Below, piece after piece: positions 1 to 7,880 of a stretch of DNA of 17,469 bases. The DNA is taken from assembly GCA_036825435.1 (NCBI GenBank), contig DAISYG010000041.1:1-17469 (forward strand), in the 5' to 3' direction. The notes beneath the pieces were generated by a model. The model saw only the letters and a list, made by a program, of their open reading frames with translations. It had not been told where the DNA came from and made no database searches. How positions within the stretch are numbered: position 1 is the stretch's first letter; the number at the start of each line of letters is the position of its first letter. Made by a program: the position numbers and the translations under genes. The DNA is from UBA931 sp036825435. Lineage in GTDB: Bacteria > Pseudomonadota > Gammaproteobacteria > Burkholderiales > Casimicrobiaceae.

Positions 1-137
1 CCAACACCTCGGCCGCGTCAATTCCGCTTGCCATCGACTTCGGTGCGAAAAACCATATGTTCAAGCAGAACCAATTATTGGCTTTGACTGCCGTTGGTGC
101 GGGTTTTGCATGGGGCGCGACGTTGTTGCGCTGGTAG
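1..137 (+). CDS. 3-oxoacyl-ACP synthase III (FabH-like), C-terminal fragment
   Basis: Only the last 44 codons are in the window, read from base 3 to the TAG at 135-137. The peptide opens with NTSAAS. In KAS III enzymes this segment carries the asparagine of the Cys-His-Asn catalytic triad. It ends in a GAGFAWGATLLRW strand, the usual FabH C-terminus. The family condenses an acyl-CoA with malonyl-ACP in the cytosol to start fatty acid chains; some paralogues serve other condensations, so the exact substrate cannot be told from the tail. The gene is cut by the window edge, not truncated in itself. It faces metR tail to tail with only eight bases between the two stop codons, leaving no room for a separate terminator. 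Confidence 0.85.
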   Translation, partial: NTSAASIPLAIDFGAKNHMFKQNQLLALTAVGAGFAWGATLLRW

Positions 138-145
138 CTCAGGGA

Positions 146-1048
146 TCAGTTTCTGTAATCCGGGCGCGGTAGTTGCCGTGCCTGTTCGATAAATCCATTC
201 AGATAATCAATACCGATATCGGTCTGCCGCGCGCCGAGGTAAATCTGCTTTTTGATACCGCGTGCGCCGAGACGCAGCGGAACAATATCCATCTTGTCCG
301 CGTACTCCCTGACCAGCCAGCGCGGCAGTGCGGATACACCACGCCCACTGGCGACCATTTGCAGCATGATGTCGGTGGTTTCGATGATTTGATGGCGTTT
401 GGGCGCAACACCTGCGGGCAACAGAAATTGGCGGTAAATGTCTAAACGTTCTATTTCTACCGGGTAGGTGATCAGCACTTCCTGAGTCAGTTGTTGCGGC
501 TTGACGAATTTGACGTGCGCCAGCGGATGTGCGCGGCTGACGGCGAGCACCTGTTCATAATCGAACACCGGTTCGAAATGCAACCCTGGCTTGAAGAGCG
601 GATCGGGCGTTACCAGAAGGTCGATTTCATAGGCGAACAGCGCGCCGATGCCGCCGAACTGGAATTTCTGTTTGACGTCGACATCAACATCAGGCCAGAC
701 TGCAAGATAAGGCGACACCACTTTCAGCAGCCACTGATAGCAGGGGTGGCACTCCATGCCGATGCGCAACGTACCACGTTTGCCTTGGGCGAATTGTTGC
801 AAGCGCTCTTCTGCCATCGCCAGTTGTGGCAGTACGCGATCGGCGACCGCCAGCAAATGTTGTCCGGCTTGCGTTAACCGCAGATGCCGACCTTCGCGTA
901 ACCAGATGGCCGTGCCCAGTTGTTGCTCCAGTTTTTTGATGCTGTGGCTGAGTGCCGATTGCGTCAGGCACAAAACGTCGGCGGCGGCAGTGAGTGAGCC
1001 CTGTTTCTCTACTTCATGAACAATCGCCAGATGGATTCGTTCGATCAT
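146..1048 (-). CDS. metR: LysR-family methionine regulator MetR
   Basis: A 300-residue LysR-type regulator, the usual family length. Residues 1-60 form the winged helix-turn-helix, with recognition helix around LTQSALSHSIKKLE, and a co-inducer domain occupies about residues 90-295. Assignment to MetR rests on the overall sequence look and on position: it is transcribed divergently from metE, the classical arrangement, and a perfect TGAA-N5-TTCA site lies seven bases upstream of its start codon. Known MetR proteins bind such sites, use homocysteine as co-inducer, activate metE and repress their own gene. The operator beside the metR start fits autoregulation. The ATG at 1046-1048 is followed by MIERIHLAIV, a normal start for this group. 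Confidence 0.9.
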   Translation of the reverse strand: MIERIHLAIVHEVEKQGSLTAAADVLCLTQSALSHSIKKLEQQLGTAIWLREGRHLRLTQAGQHLLAVADRVLPQLAMAEERLQQFAQGKRGTLRIGMECHPCYQWLLKVVSPYLAVWPDVDVDVKQKFQFGGIGALFAYEIDLLVTPDPLFKPGLHFEPVFDYEQVLAVSRAHPLAHVKFVKPQQLTQEVLITYPVEIERLDIYRQFLLPAGVAPKRHQIIETTDIMLQMVASGRGVSALPRWLVREYADKMDIVPLRLGARGIKKQIYLGARQTDIGIDYLNGFIEQARQLPRPDYRN

Positions 1049-1054
1049 AATGTA

Positions 1055-1067
1055 TGAATTCTATTCA
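1055..1067. promoter_or_regulatory. MetR operator, TGAA-N5-TTCA
   Basis: The sequence TGAATTCTATTCA is a perfect match to the MetR consensus TGAA-N5-TTCA. It sits in the 103-base gap between metR and metE, seven bases from the metR start and just upstream of the likely metE -35 element, a position from which a LysR-type protein can activate metE and block metR. A weaker half-site, TGAA at 1076-1079, overlaps the -35 and could be a second contact point. Confidence 0.8.
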
Positions 1068-1074
1068 TTGTTTA

Positions 1075-1102
1075 TTGAAATAAAACCATTTTACATCATA
1101 AT
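1075..1102 (+). promoter_or_regulatory. Likely metE sigma70 promoter
   Basis: TTGAAA at 1075-1080 and CATAAT at 1097-1102 are separated by 16 bases, a good sigma70 pair. Transcription would start near 1109, giving a leader of about 43 bases that contains the AAGGAG ribosome binding site at 1140-1145. The MetR operator ends eight bases before the -35, consistent with activation. Predicted from sequence only. Confidence 0.55.
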
Positions 1103-1151
1103 TAACCGGCATTAGACTTTCGGCTTTTGGTTATCGGGCAAGGAGCTTTTC

Positions 1152-3464
1152 ATGGTCACGACACACAATCTGGGCTTTCCCCGCATCGGCGCGCAGCGGG
1201 AGTTGAAGTTTGCGCTGGAATCGTACTGGAAAGGCGAATCATCGCACGACGCGTTGGCGCAGGTCGGCGCATCATTGCGGCAGCGGCATTGGCAGGATCA
1301 GGCCGGGCTTGACTGGGCGCCTGTCGGTGACTTTTCTTTTTACGATCAGGTGCTCGACATGAGCTTCATGCTGGGCAACTTGCCGGAGCGTGCAAAAAAT
1401 TTTCATGGCGATACGCTGGATAATTATTTTCGTGTTGCACGCGGGCGTTCGACGCGCGCGCAAGAGGAAGGATGTGGTTGTTGTCAGGATATTGCCGCCG
1501 GTGAAATGACCAAATGGTTTGATACCAATTACCACTACATTGTTCCCGAGTTCAGCGCCCATACCACATTCAAACTTGATGCTTCCATTTTGCTGGATCA
1601 ATTGAAAGAGGCTCAGTCCCAGGGTGTGAAAGCCAAACCTGTTCTCATCGGGCCGATGACGTATCTGGCACTGGGCAAAACAAAAAGCAAAGCAAAAGAT
1701 GGCACGGATAAGCTGTCGTTGTTGCCGCGTTTGCTGTCCGTTTATGTGGAATTGCTGGAAACCCTGGCCACAAACGGTGTCGCATGGGTACAGATGGATG
1801 AACCCATTCTGGCAACGGAACTGGATGGCGATTGGCAGAACGCATTCAAGATGGCGTATCAACAATTGCAGAACCGTCGCGTGAAACTGTTGCTGGCGAC
1901 GTACTTTGGACAATTGCAGGGAAATCGCAAACTTGTTGCTGATCTGCCGGTGGATGGCGTACATATCGACACCATCAACGGGCGTGACGATATTGAGCCG
2001 TTGCTCAAAATTTTGCCGCAAGACAAGGTATTGTCTCTGGGCGTTATCAACGGGCGCAACATCTGGAAAACGGATCTCAATACCTTGCTGGACTGGCTGG
2101 AGCCTCTGGCGAAACAACTTGGTGATCGTTTGTGGATTGCGCCATCATGTTCTCTGCTGCATGTACCGGTGGATTTGACCAGTGAGCAGAAACTGGACGC
2201 CGAAATTCAGTCATGGCTGGCTTTTGCGTTGCAGAAACTGGATGAACTGAAAATATTGGCAACTGCGTTGCGCGAGGGGCGGACGGCGGTCAAGAGCGAA
2301 TTGGCAGCCAATCGTGCCGCCATCGAAACGCGCCGCCGTTCGTCGCGCGTGCATAATCCGGCGGTGAAAGAAGCCATCGCAACATTGGATTCCAGACTCG
2401 GACAACGCAAGAGCGCCTACGCACAACGGGCACCCAAACAGGCGGCGTTGCTGAAGCACCCCGTTTACCCGACCACCACCATTGGCTCGTTCCCGCAAAC
2501 CGTGGAAATTCGACAGGCGCACGCCGCGTTCAAAGCGGGCAAACTTGCCGAGACGGAATACCTTGACGCGATGCGTGCCGAGATTGCGCACTGTGTTCGT
2601 GAACAGGAAAAACTCGGCCTGGATGTACTCGTTCACGGCGAAGCCGAGCGCAACGATATGGTTGAATACTTTGGAGAACAGCTCGAAGGTTATGCCTTCA
2701 CACAGTTGGGCTGGGTTCAATCTTACGGTTCGCGGTGCGTGAAGCCGCCGATACTGTTTGGTGATATCAGCCGCCCTCGGGCGATGACGGTTGCGTGGAT
2801 TACCTACGCGCAATCGCTGACCGATAAACCGATGAAAGGCATGCTGACCGGCCCGGTGACTATTTTGAACTGGTCGTTTGTGCGCGATGATCAACCGCGC
2901 TCGGTTTCCTGCAAACAATTGGCGCTGGCGATACGCGAGGAAGTGCTGGATTTGGAACAGGCCGGTATTCGTGTGATTCAGATTGACGAAGCGGCACTGC
3001 GCGAAGGTTTGCCGCTGCGCCGGTCACAATGGAAGGAATACCTTGATTGGGCGATTGAATCGTTCCGTATCACTGCCAATGGCGTGCGCGATGAAACACA
3101 GATCCACACGCACATGTGTTATTCGGAATTCAACGACATCATTGCTGCCATTGCCGCGATGGACGCCGACGTGATTACCATTGAAACCTCGCGCTCGGAT
3201 ATGGAGTTGCTCGACGTCTTTGAACATTTCAACTACCCCAACGAAATTGGCCCCGGTGTATACGATATTCATTCGCCGAATATTCCGACGCAGGAACATA
3301 TCGTGGCGCTGATGAAAAAAGCGGCAGAACGAATTCCGCCTGAACGTTTATGGGTGAACCCCGATTGTGGGTTGAAAACACGGCAGTGGAGCGAAGTGAT
3401 TCCGGCGCTGACCAATATGGTTGCGGCGGCGAAGATATTGCGGGCTCAATTCAAGAAATGGTAA
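1152..3464 (+). CDS. metE: Cobalamin-independent methionine synthase MetE
   Basis: A 770-residue protein (E. coli MetE has 753) that transfers the methyl group of 5-methyltetrahydropteroyl-triglutamate to homocysteine, the last step of methionine synthesis, in the cytosol. The N-terminus LGFPRIGAQRELK is the MetE hallmark. The protein has the two-barrel layout, with the catalytic half starting near YPTTTIGSFPQT. All four zinc ligands are present: His654, Cys656, Glu678 and Cys739, each offset by 13 from the E. coli numbering as I recall it. The ATG at 1152 is preceded by AAGGAG with a six-base gap. The gene is driven from the metR-metE control region. Its last 14 bases overlap the 3' end of queH on the other strand. 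No defect is seen. Confidence 0.97.
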   Translation: MVTTHNLGFPRIGAQRELKFALESYWKGESSHDALAQVGASLRQRHWQDQAGLDWAPVGDFSFYDQVLDMSFMLGNLPERAKNFHGDTLDNYFRVARGRSTRAQEEGCGCCQDIAAGEMTKWFDTNYHYIVPEFSAHTTFKLDASILLDQLKEAQSQGVKAKPVLIGPMTYLALGKTKSKAKDGTDKLSLLPRLLSVYVELLETLATNGVAWVQMDEPILATELDGDWQNAFKMAYQQLQNRRVKLLLATYFGQLQGNRKLVADLPVDGVHIDTINGRDDIEPLLKILPQDKVLSLGVINGRNIWKTDLNTLLDWLEPLAKQLGDRLWIAPSCSLLHVPVDLTSEQKLDAEIQSWLAFALQKLDELKILATALREGRTAVKSELAANRAAIETRRRSSRVHNPAVKEAIATLDSRLGQRKSAYAQRAPKQAALLKHPVYPTTTIGSFPQTVEIRQAHAAFKAGKLAETEYLDAMRAEIAHCVREQEKLGLDVLVHGEAERNDMVEYFGEQLEGYAFTQLGWVQSYGSRCVKPPILFGDISRPRAMTVAWITYAQSLTDKPMKGMLTGPVTILNWSFVRDDQPRSVSCKQLALAIREEVLDLEQAGIRVIQIDEAALREGLPLRRSQWKEYLDWAIESFRITANGVRDETQIHTHMCYSEFNDIIAAIAAMDADVITIETSRSDMELLDVFEHFNYPNEIGPGVYDIHSPNIPTQEHIVALMKKAAERIPPERLWVNPDCGLKTRQWSEVIPALTNMVAAAKILRAQFKKW

Positions 3465-4113
3465 TCAAAGGACGATCGGCTACTTCAATTCGCTCTCGTC
3501 CCGTTGCTTCGCGGTGTTTGTTGCTGTCGCGCAGTGAATAGACGCAGCCGCAATATTGTTGCTTGTAAAAGTTTTCACGCTTGCCGATTTCGATGGCGCG
3601 GGCGGAGCCGCCATTTTTGCGCCAGTTATGATCCCAATAGATCAGCCCGGGGTAGCGTGCTGCGGCACGGTGCGCGCTGTCGTTGACTTGTTGCATGTTC
3701 TTCCAGCGCGAAATCCCCAGGGAGGTGGTGAAAGCGGGAAAGTTGTTTTCATGCGCGTAAAGTGCCGTGCGTTCAAAGCGCAGGTCAAAGCACACGGTAC
3801 AGCGCGCGCCGCGCTCGGGTTCATGTTCCATGCCTTGGGTGCGTTCGAACCAACGGTCGCAATCATAATCGGCGTCGATGAACGGAACCCCCAGCTTTTC
3901 GGCAAAGCGGATGTTTTCGCTTTTGCGTCGCTCGTATTCCTGACGCGGGTGAATGTTGGGGTTGTAATAGAAAACGGTGTAATCAATACCTGCTTCCAGC
4001 ATCGCCTCCATCATGGCGCACGAACATGACGCGCAGCAGGAGTGCATCAGCACACGATCACAGCCGTGCGGCAGCGATAGTGGCGGATGTTGGGAAGCAG
4101 GCTTGTCGCTCAT
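3451..4113 (-). CDS. queH: Epoxyqueuosine reductase QueH (DUF208 family)
   Basis: A 220-residue protein of the QueH (formerly DUF208) family, which reduces epoxyqueuosine to queuosine in the tRNA wobble position and does the job of the unrelated cobalamin enzyme QueG. Family cysteine motifs are intact: the adjacent pair C26-C27 within CCASCSC, C105-C108 in RCTVC, and C188-C190 in YCGC. In characterised QueH the adjacent pair and the CxxC bind a [4Fe-4S] cluster. The SRWKN segment and the HNWRKNGG segment are also typical. The start lies six bases after the metQ stop with no clear ribosome binding site, so translational coupling to metQ is likely. It is the last gene of the mrp-metNIQ-queH run. 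Its final 14 bases overlap the convergent metE gene. Confidence 0.92.
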   Translation of the reverse strand: MSDKPASQHPPLSLPHGCDRVLMHSCCASCSCAMMEAMLEAGIDYTVFYYNPNIHPRQEYERRKSENIRFAEKLGVPFIDADYDCDRWFERTQGMEHEPERGARCTVCFDLRFERTALYAHENNFPAFTTSLGISRWKNMQQVNDSAHRAAARYPGLIYWDHNWRKNGGSARAIEIGKRENFYKQQYCGCVYSLRDSNKHREATGRERIEVADRPLITIS

Positions 4114-4119
4114 GGAAAA

Positions 4120-4914
4120 TCAGAATGCCGGAACCACCGCGCCCTGGTATTTTTCCTGAATGAATTTGCGTGTTTCTTCGGAGTTGATCGCCTTGGCGAG
4201 TTTCTGCATGGCATCCGATTTCGCGTTGTCGGGGCGGGCGACGAGCACGTTCACATACGGCGAATCACTACCTTCGATGATCAGTGCGTCTTTCAGCGGA
4301 TTGAGTTTGGCTTCGAGCGCATAATTGGTGTTGATCAGTGCCAGTTCAACCTGTCCGAGAACGCGCGGCAAGGTGGCGGCTTCAAGTTCGCGGAATTTCA
4401 ACTTTTTCGGATTGCTGGCAATATCGCGGGGCAGTGCGGTGATGCCTGCACCGTCTTTGAGCGTGATTACCTTATGTGCAGCCAGCAACAGCAAGGCCCG
4501 GCCACCGTTGGTGGCGTCGTTGGGAATGGCGACGGTATCGCCTTCTTTCAGTTCATCCAGCTTTTTGATTTTTTTCGAGTAGGCGCCAAAAGGCTCGATG
4601 TGTACACCTGCAACAGTAACCAAATCGGTGTTGCGGCTTTTATTGAATTCATCAAGGTAAGGTTTGTGCTGGAAATAATTGGCGTCCAGTTTTTTCTGTG
4701 AAACTTGCTGGTTGGGTTGTACGTAGTCGGTGAAGACCTTGATTTCGAGCGTGACGCCTTCCTTGGCGAGTATGGGTTTGACGAAATCGAGAATTTCCGC
4801 GTGCGGTACGGCGGTGGCGCCGACGGAGATTTTGTCCTGAGCGGAAACGCTGCCCGCAGCCAGCGCGATGGTGGCGACGGCGATGAACGCCGTGAAGAAT
4901 TTATGAATGTTCAT
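4120..4914 (-). CDS. metQ: Methionine ABC transporter substrate-binding protein MetQ
   Basis: A 264-residue NlpA/MetQ-family periplasmic protein that captures methionine for the MetNI transporter. The mature part starts near KISVGATAVPHAEIL and contains the family segments YVQPNQ, ANYFQHKPYL and ALINTNYA. The N-terminus is a classical signal peptide: a Lys near the start, a hydrophobic core, and a probable signal peptidase I site after SVSA around residue 25. Unlike E. coli MetQ it has no lipobox; the whole protein contains no cysteine, so it should be a soluble periplasmic protein and not a lipoprotein. It lies 15 bases after metI and six bases before queH in the same direction. No clear Shine-Dalgarno sequence precedes its ATG. 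Confidence 0.93.
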   Translation of the reverse strand: MNIHKFFTAFIAVATIALAAGSVSAQDKISVGATAVPHAEILDFVKPILAKEGVTLEIKVFTDYVQPNQQVSQKKLDANYFQHKPYLDEFNKSRNTDLVTVAGVHIEPFGAYSKKIKKLDELKEGDTVAIPNDATNGGRALLLLAAHKVITLKDGAGITALPRDIASNPKKLKFRELEAATLPRVLGQVELALINTNYALEAKLNPLKDALIIEGSDSPYVNVLVARPDNAKSDAMQKLAKAINSEETRKFIQEKYQGAVVPAF

Positions 4915-4929
4915 GATTGTGTTGAAGAA

Positions 4930-5595
4930 TTAACGGTGGGAAAAACGCAATACTAGCCGATCACCGAACATTTGCAATAACTGAACGAGAACAACCAGCA
5001 ACACGACGGTGATCACCATCACATCATCCTGGAAACGCTGGTAGCCGTAGCGCACGGCGAGGTCGCCCAGACCGCCGCCACCGATGACGCCGGACATCGC
5101 GGTGTACGACACCAGTGCAATGGTGGTGACGGTCATGCCCGCAATGATGCCGGGCAGGGCTTCGGGGATCAGCGCGCCGGTAACAATCTGGCGCGTGGTT
5201 GCGCCCATGGCCTGCGTGGCTTCAATGATGCCGCGATCGACTTCGCGCAACGCGGTTTCCACAAGGCGGGCGAAAAATGGTGTGGCGCCGACGACCAGCG
5301 GAGGAATGGCGCCGACAACGCCCAGCGATGACCCAACGATGATTTCGGTGAACGGCATCATCACGATCAGAAGGATGATGAATGGCACCGAACGCAGTAC
5401 ATTGACGATGAACGATAGTACGCTGTAAAAGCGCGGCTGTTCAAGCATTTGCCGTGGTCCCGTCAGGAAGAGCAGCACGCCGAGCGGCAGGCCGAAAACC
5501 AATGTGAATGCGCTCGATACGCCGAGCATGATCAGGGTATCGAGTGTGGCTTGAAGAATATCAGACCAAGGCAGGTTGTGCAGAATCTCCATCAT
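4930..5595 (-). CDS. metI: Methionine ABC transporter permease MetI
   Basis: A 221-residue inner-membrane permease with about five hydrophobic segments and the MetI-type EAA loop around residues 124-153 (EATQAMGATTRQIV), which docks onto the ATPase MetN. The GGGGLGDLAVRYGYQRF segment is characteristic of D-methionine/methionine permeases. The ATG at 5593-5595 overlaps the metN stop codon as ATGA, so the two are probably translationally coupled. GAGGAA at 5604-5609 on this strand, eight bases before the start, is a good ribosome binding site. A second in-frame ATG follows at once (MM), and the spacing favours the first. Confidence 0.94.
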   Translation of the reverse strand: MMEILHNLPWSDILQATLDTLIMLGVSSAFTLVFGLPLGVLLFLTGPRQMLEQPRFYSVLSFIVNVLRSVPFIILLIVMMPFTEIIVGSSLGVVGAIPPLVVGATPFFARLVETALREVDRGIIEATQAMGATTRQIVTGALIPEALPGIIAGMTVTTIALVSYTAMSGVIGGGGLGDLAVRYGYQRFQDDVMVITVVLLVVLVQLLQMFGDRLVLRFSHR

Positions 5596-6611
5596 GTGCG
5601 TAGTTCCTCGATGGTTAACCCTTTGCTGCGAAAATGTGCCAGTGCATCGTTAACGTTATCGCCGCTCAAACTCAATATCAGTTGGCCGTAAGGAATGTTT
5701 TTAATGCGGTCGATGCGCCCCGACAGAATGGAAAAATCAATGTTGTAATCGCGCATGGTGCTGCCGAGTACGGGATCATATGTTTTGTCGCCGCGAAAGG
5801 TGAGTCTGATCAAACGGCCTTGAACTTGTGTGAACGCAAGATTGAGTGCGCCTTCATCCATATCTTCGGATTCGAAAACAAAGCGCCGCGAAGTTGGATG
5901 TTGTGGATGCAAAAAAACATCGGCGACTTCGCCGAACTCAACGATTCTGCCATGATCGAGGACGGCAACGCGGTCACACAAGGTACGAATCACATTCATT
6001 TCGTGCGTGATCAGCACGATGGTGAGCTTGAGATCAATATTGATTTCATTGAGCAGAGTCAGCACCGATTGGGTGGTCTGCGGATCGAGCGCCGAGGTGG
6101 CTTCGTCACACAGCAACATGCGCGGTTGTGTCGCCAGCGCACGGGCGATACCAACGCGTTGTTTTTGCCCTCCGGATAGTTGTGCCGGATATTTGTTGGT
6201 ATGTTCGTTGAGGTCAACGCGGTCGATCAGCTCGGCAACACGTTTTTTGATTTCGTCGTCGCCGAGTTGTTTGGCGACCCTCAACGGAAAAGCAATATTT
6301 TGTGCAACGGTTTTCGACGATAGTAGATTGAAATGCTGAAAGATCATGCCAATTTTTTGCCGCATCGCGCGCAACTTCGGTTCGTCAAAACGGGTGATGT
6401 CCTGCCCATCGAGAAAAATGTTGCCCGCCGTCGGACGTTCGAGAAGATTGATGAGGCGAATCAGCGTTGATTTGCCCGCACCGGATTGACCGATGATGCC
6501 GAAAACCTCTCCGGCGTTCACCGACAGATCAATATCTCTTAACGCGGGGATCTCGCGTTTTTCAACGCGATAGCTTTTGCAGACATTGCGAAATTCGAGA
6601 ATGACCGACAC
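5592..6611 (-). CDS. metN: Methionine ABC transporter ATP-binding protein MetN
   Basis: A 339-residue ABC ATPase of the methionine uptake family. Visible motifs are Walker A GQSGAGKST (41-49), Q-loop Gln92, signature LSGGQ (145-149), Walker B ending in DEAT with Glu170, and switch His203. After the ATPase domain comes the C-terminal NIL/ACT-like domain (about 260-339), which in MetN binds intracellular methionine and shuts the transporter off (trans-inhibition). The start is GTG at 6609-6611, three bases after the mrp stop codon, without an obvious strong ribosome binding site. The 3' end overlaps metI by four bases. Together with metI and metQ it forms a complete MetNIQ importer. Confidence 0.95.
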   Translation of the reverse strand: MSVILEFRNVCKSYRVEKREIPALRDIDLSVNAGEVFGIIGQSGAGKSTLIRLINLLERPTAGNIFLDGQDITRFDEPKLRAMRQKIGMIFQHFNLLSSKTVAQNIAFPLRVAKQLGDDEIKKRVAELIDRVDLNEHTNKYPAQLSGGQKQRVGIARALATQPRMLLCDEATSALDPQTTQSVLTLLNEINIDLKLTIVLITHEMNVIRTLCDRVAVLDHGRIVEFGEVADVFLHPQHPTSRRFVFESEDMDEGALNLAFTQVQGRLIRLTFRGDKTYDPVLGSTMRDYNIDFSILSGRIDRIKNIPYGQLILSLSGDNVNDALAHFRSKGLTIEELRT

Positions 6612-6614
6612 GAT

Positions 6615-7703
6615 TTAAGTATTCTGCACCACAATATTCGGAAACTTCGACGAAAAATCGATCGCTTTTTGGGAAATCGCTACAGCCGTTTTGCGCGCGA
6701 TGGTTTTGTAGATGTCGGCGATGGCGCTGTCCGGCTCGGCGATCACGGTCGGCTTGCCGGAATCGGCTTCTTCGCGGATCGTCATCGCCAACGGCAACGC
6801 GCCCAACACCGGAGCGCCGAAATCCTTGCCCATTTTTTCCGCGCCGCCTTCACCGAAAATTCGTTCGGCGTGACCGCAGTTCGAACAAACATGCACGCTC
6901 ATGTTTTCGACGATGCCGACGACGGGTATGCCAACTTTTTCGAACATCTTGTAGCCTTTGCGCGCGTCGATCAGTGCGATGTCCTGCGGCGTGGTGACAA
7001 TGACCGCGCCGGTGACGGGGACTTTCTGCGCCAGCGTAAGCTGAATGTCGCCGGTGCCGGGCGGCATATCGACGACGAGATAATCAAGATCGCGCCAATG
7101 CGTTTGGTGCAGAAGTTGGTCGAGCGCCTGCGTGGCGAGCGGGCCGCGCCACACCATCGGCGTGTCCACGTCGATCATGAAACCGATCGACATGATCTGC
7201 ATGCCGTATTGTTCCAGCGGTTCGATGGTTTCGCCGTCTTTCGATTCGGGGCGGCCGGAAACGCCGAGCATGGTGGGCAGTGATGGCCCATAGACGTCGG
7301 CATCGAGCATGCCGACTGCCGCACCTTCCGCTACCAGCGCCAGCGCGAGATTGACTGCGGTGGTTGATTTGCCGACGCCGCCTTTGCCGGAAGCGACTGC
7401 GATGATGTTTTTGACGCCGGGCAGTGGCTTGATGCCTTGCTGTACGGCATGCGCGATGATGTGGCTGGAAACCTGCGCCGTGCATGTGTAACCCGACACA
7501 TATTGCGCGAGCGTGTCTTCGATTTGCTTCTTCACCGGCTCAAGCTGGCTTTTTGCCGGATAGCCGAGCGTGACGCCAACGGAAATAGTATTGTTGTCGA
7601 TATTGATATTTTTGATGCTCTTTCCGGTGACGTAATCGACGCCGGTATTCGGGTCGATCAGTGTTTTCAGTACGTCACGGATTTCATTTTCGGTAATGGC
7701 CAT
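6615..7703 (-). CDS. apbC: Iron-sulfur cluster carrier ATPase Mrp/ApbC
   Basis: A 362-residue MRP/NBP35-family P-loop ATPase that carries [4Fe-4S] clusters to apoproteins in the cytosol. An N-terminal DUF59/MIP18-type domain (about 5-75) is followed by the ATPase domain with deviant Walker A GKGGVGKST (106-114), VYGPSLPTMLG, and DMPPGTGD (212-219). The CSNC motif (273-276) holds the two cysteines that bridge the cluster in the dimer. It heads the minus-strand run mrp-metN-metI-metQ-queH and is divergent from metG, an arrangement also found in E. coli (mrp/metG). A TGGAG sequence sits about ten bases before its ATG. The position suggests supply of clusters to QueH, which is inference. Confidence 0.95.
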   Translation of the reverse strand: MAITENEIRDVLKTLIDPNTGVDYVTGKSIKNINIDNNTISVGVTLGYPAKSQLEPVKKQIEDTLAQYVSGYTCTAQVSSHIIAHAVQQGIKPLPGVKNIIAVASGKGGVGKSTTAVNLALALVAEGAAVGMLDADVYGPSLPTMLGVSGRPESKDGETIEPLEQYGMQIMSIGFMIDVDTPMVWRGPLATQALDQLLHQTHWRDLDYLVVDMPPGTGDIQLTLAQKVPVTGAVIVTTPQDIALIDARKGYKMFEKVGIPVVGIVENMSVHVCSNCGHAERIFGEGGAEKMGKDFGAPVLGALPLAMTIREEADSGKPTVIAEPDSAIADIYKTIARKTAVAISQKAIDFSSKFPNIVVQNT

Positions 7704-7762
7704 GGTTGGTATGCTCCATTGTTTTACGGATTGCGGCGTTTTGGGATATCAGTCTGTTGTGG

Positions 7763-7775
7763 TTTACGCCGTAAA
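7763..7775. repeat. Short inverted repeat in the mrp-metG gap
   Basis: TTTACG-C-CGTAAA is a perfect six-base inverted repeat around one central base. A third copy of the half-site, TTTACG at 7723-7728, lies exactly 40 bases before the first, about four helical turns. It sits just downstream of the candidate mrp -10 and upstream of the metG promoter. It could be an operator; no regulator is recognised. It could equally be chance. Confidence 0.35.
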
Positions 7776-7782
7776 GCGCAGT

Positions 7783-7788
7783 ATTTTA
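7783..7788 (-). promoter_or_regulatory. Candidate -10 of the mrp-metNIQ-queH operon
   Basis: On the minus strand TAAAAT reads at 7788-7783, about 80 bases before the mrp ATG. No convincing -35 is seen at 16-18 bases. It is the best -10 match in the 177-base gap for this direction, but the call is weak. Confidence 0.3.
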
Positions 7789-7839
7789 TCGCGGAAGCCA
7801 TGGAAAAGATCGCTTTTATCCGAAAACCCGTGCGCTCTT

Positions 7840-7848
7840 TGCTAAAAT
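7840..7848 (+). promoter_or_regulatory. Extended -10 promoter of metG
   Basis: TGCTAAAAT matches the extended -10 form TGn-TATAAT with one mismatch. No good -35 is present, which extended -10 promoters can tolerate. Transcription would begin near 7855 and give a leader of about 26 bases to the ATG at 7881. It lies downstream of the alternative upstream ATG at 7800, which argues against that longer start. Confidence 0.5.
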
Positions 7849-7880
7849 CAAACTTTTTATTCTTCGTCGCGCACGAAATC

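Noticed and set aside
2211..2918. Long open frames opposite metE, metG (8028-9218) and sulP (10950-11729).
   Set aside because: They lie antisense to well-supported genes, have no ribosome binding site or recognisable family, and are the expected shadows of codon bias.
7437..7880. Open frame extending metG upstream by 148 codons.
   Set aside because: It overlaps the start of mrp on the other strand, contains the metG promoter, and family homology begins only at the ATG at 7881.
7704..7880. SAM riboswitch or MetJ box ahead of the methionine transporter operon or metG.
   Set aside because: No SAM-riboswitch-like stem arrangement and no AGACGTCT repeats are seen here or in the metR-metE gap.
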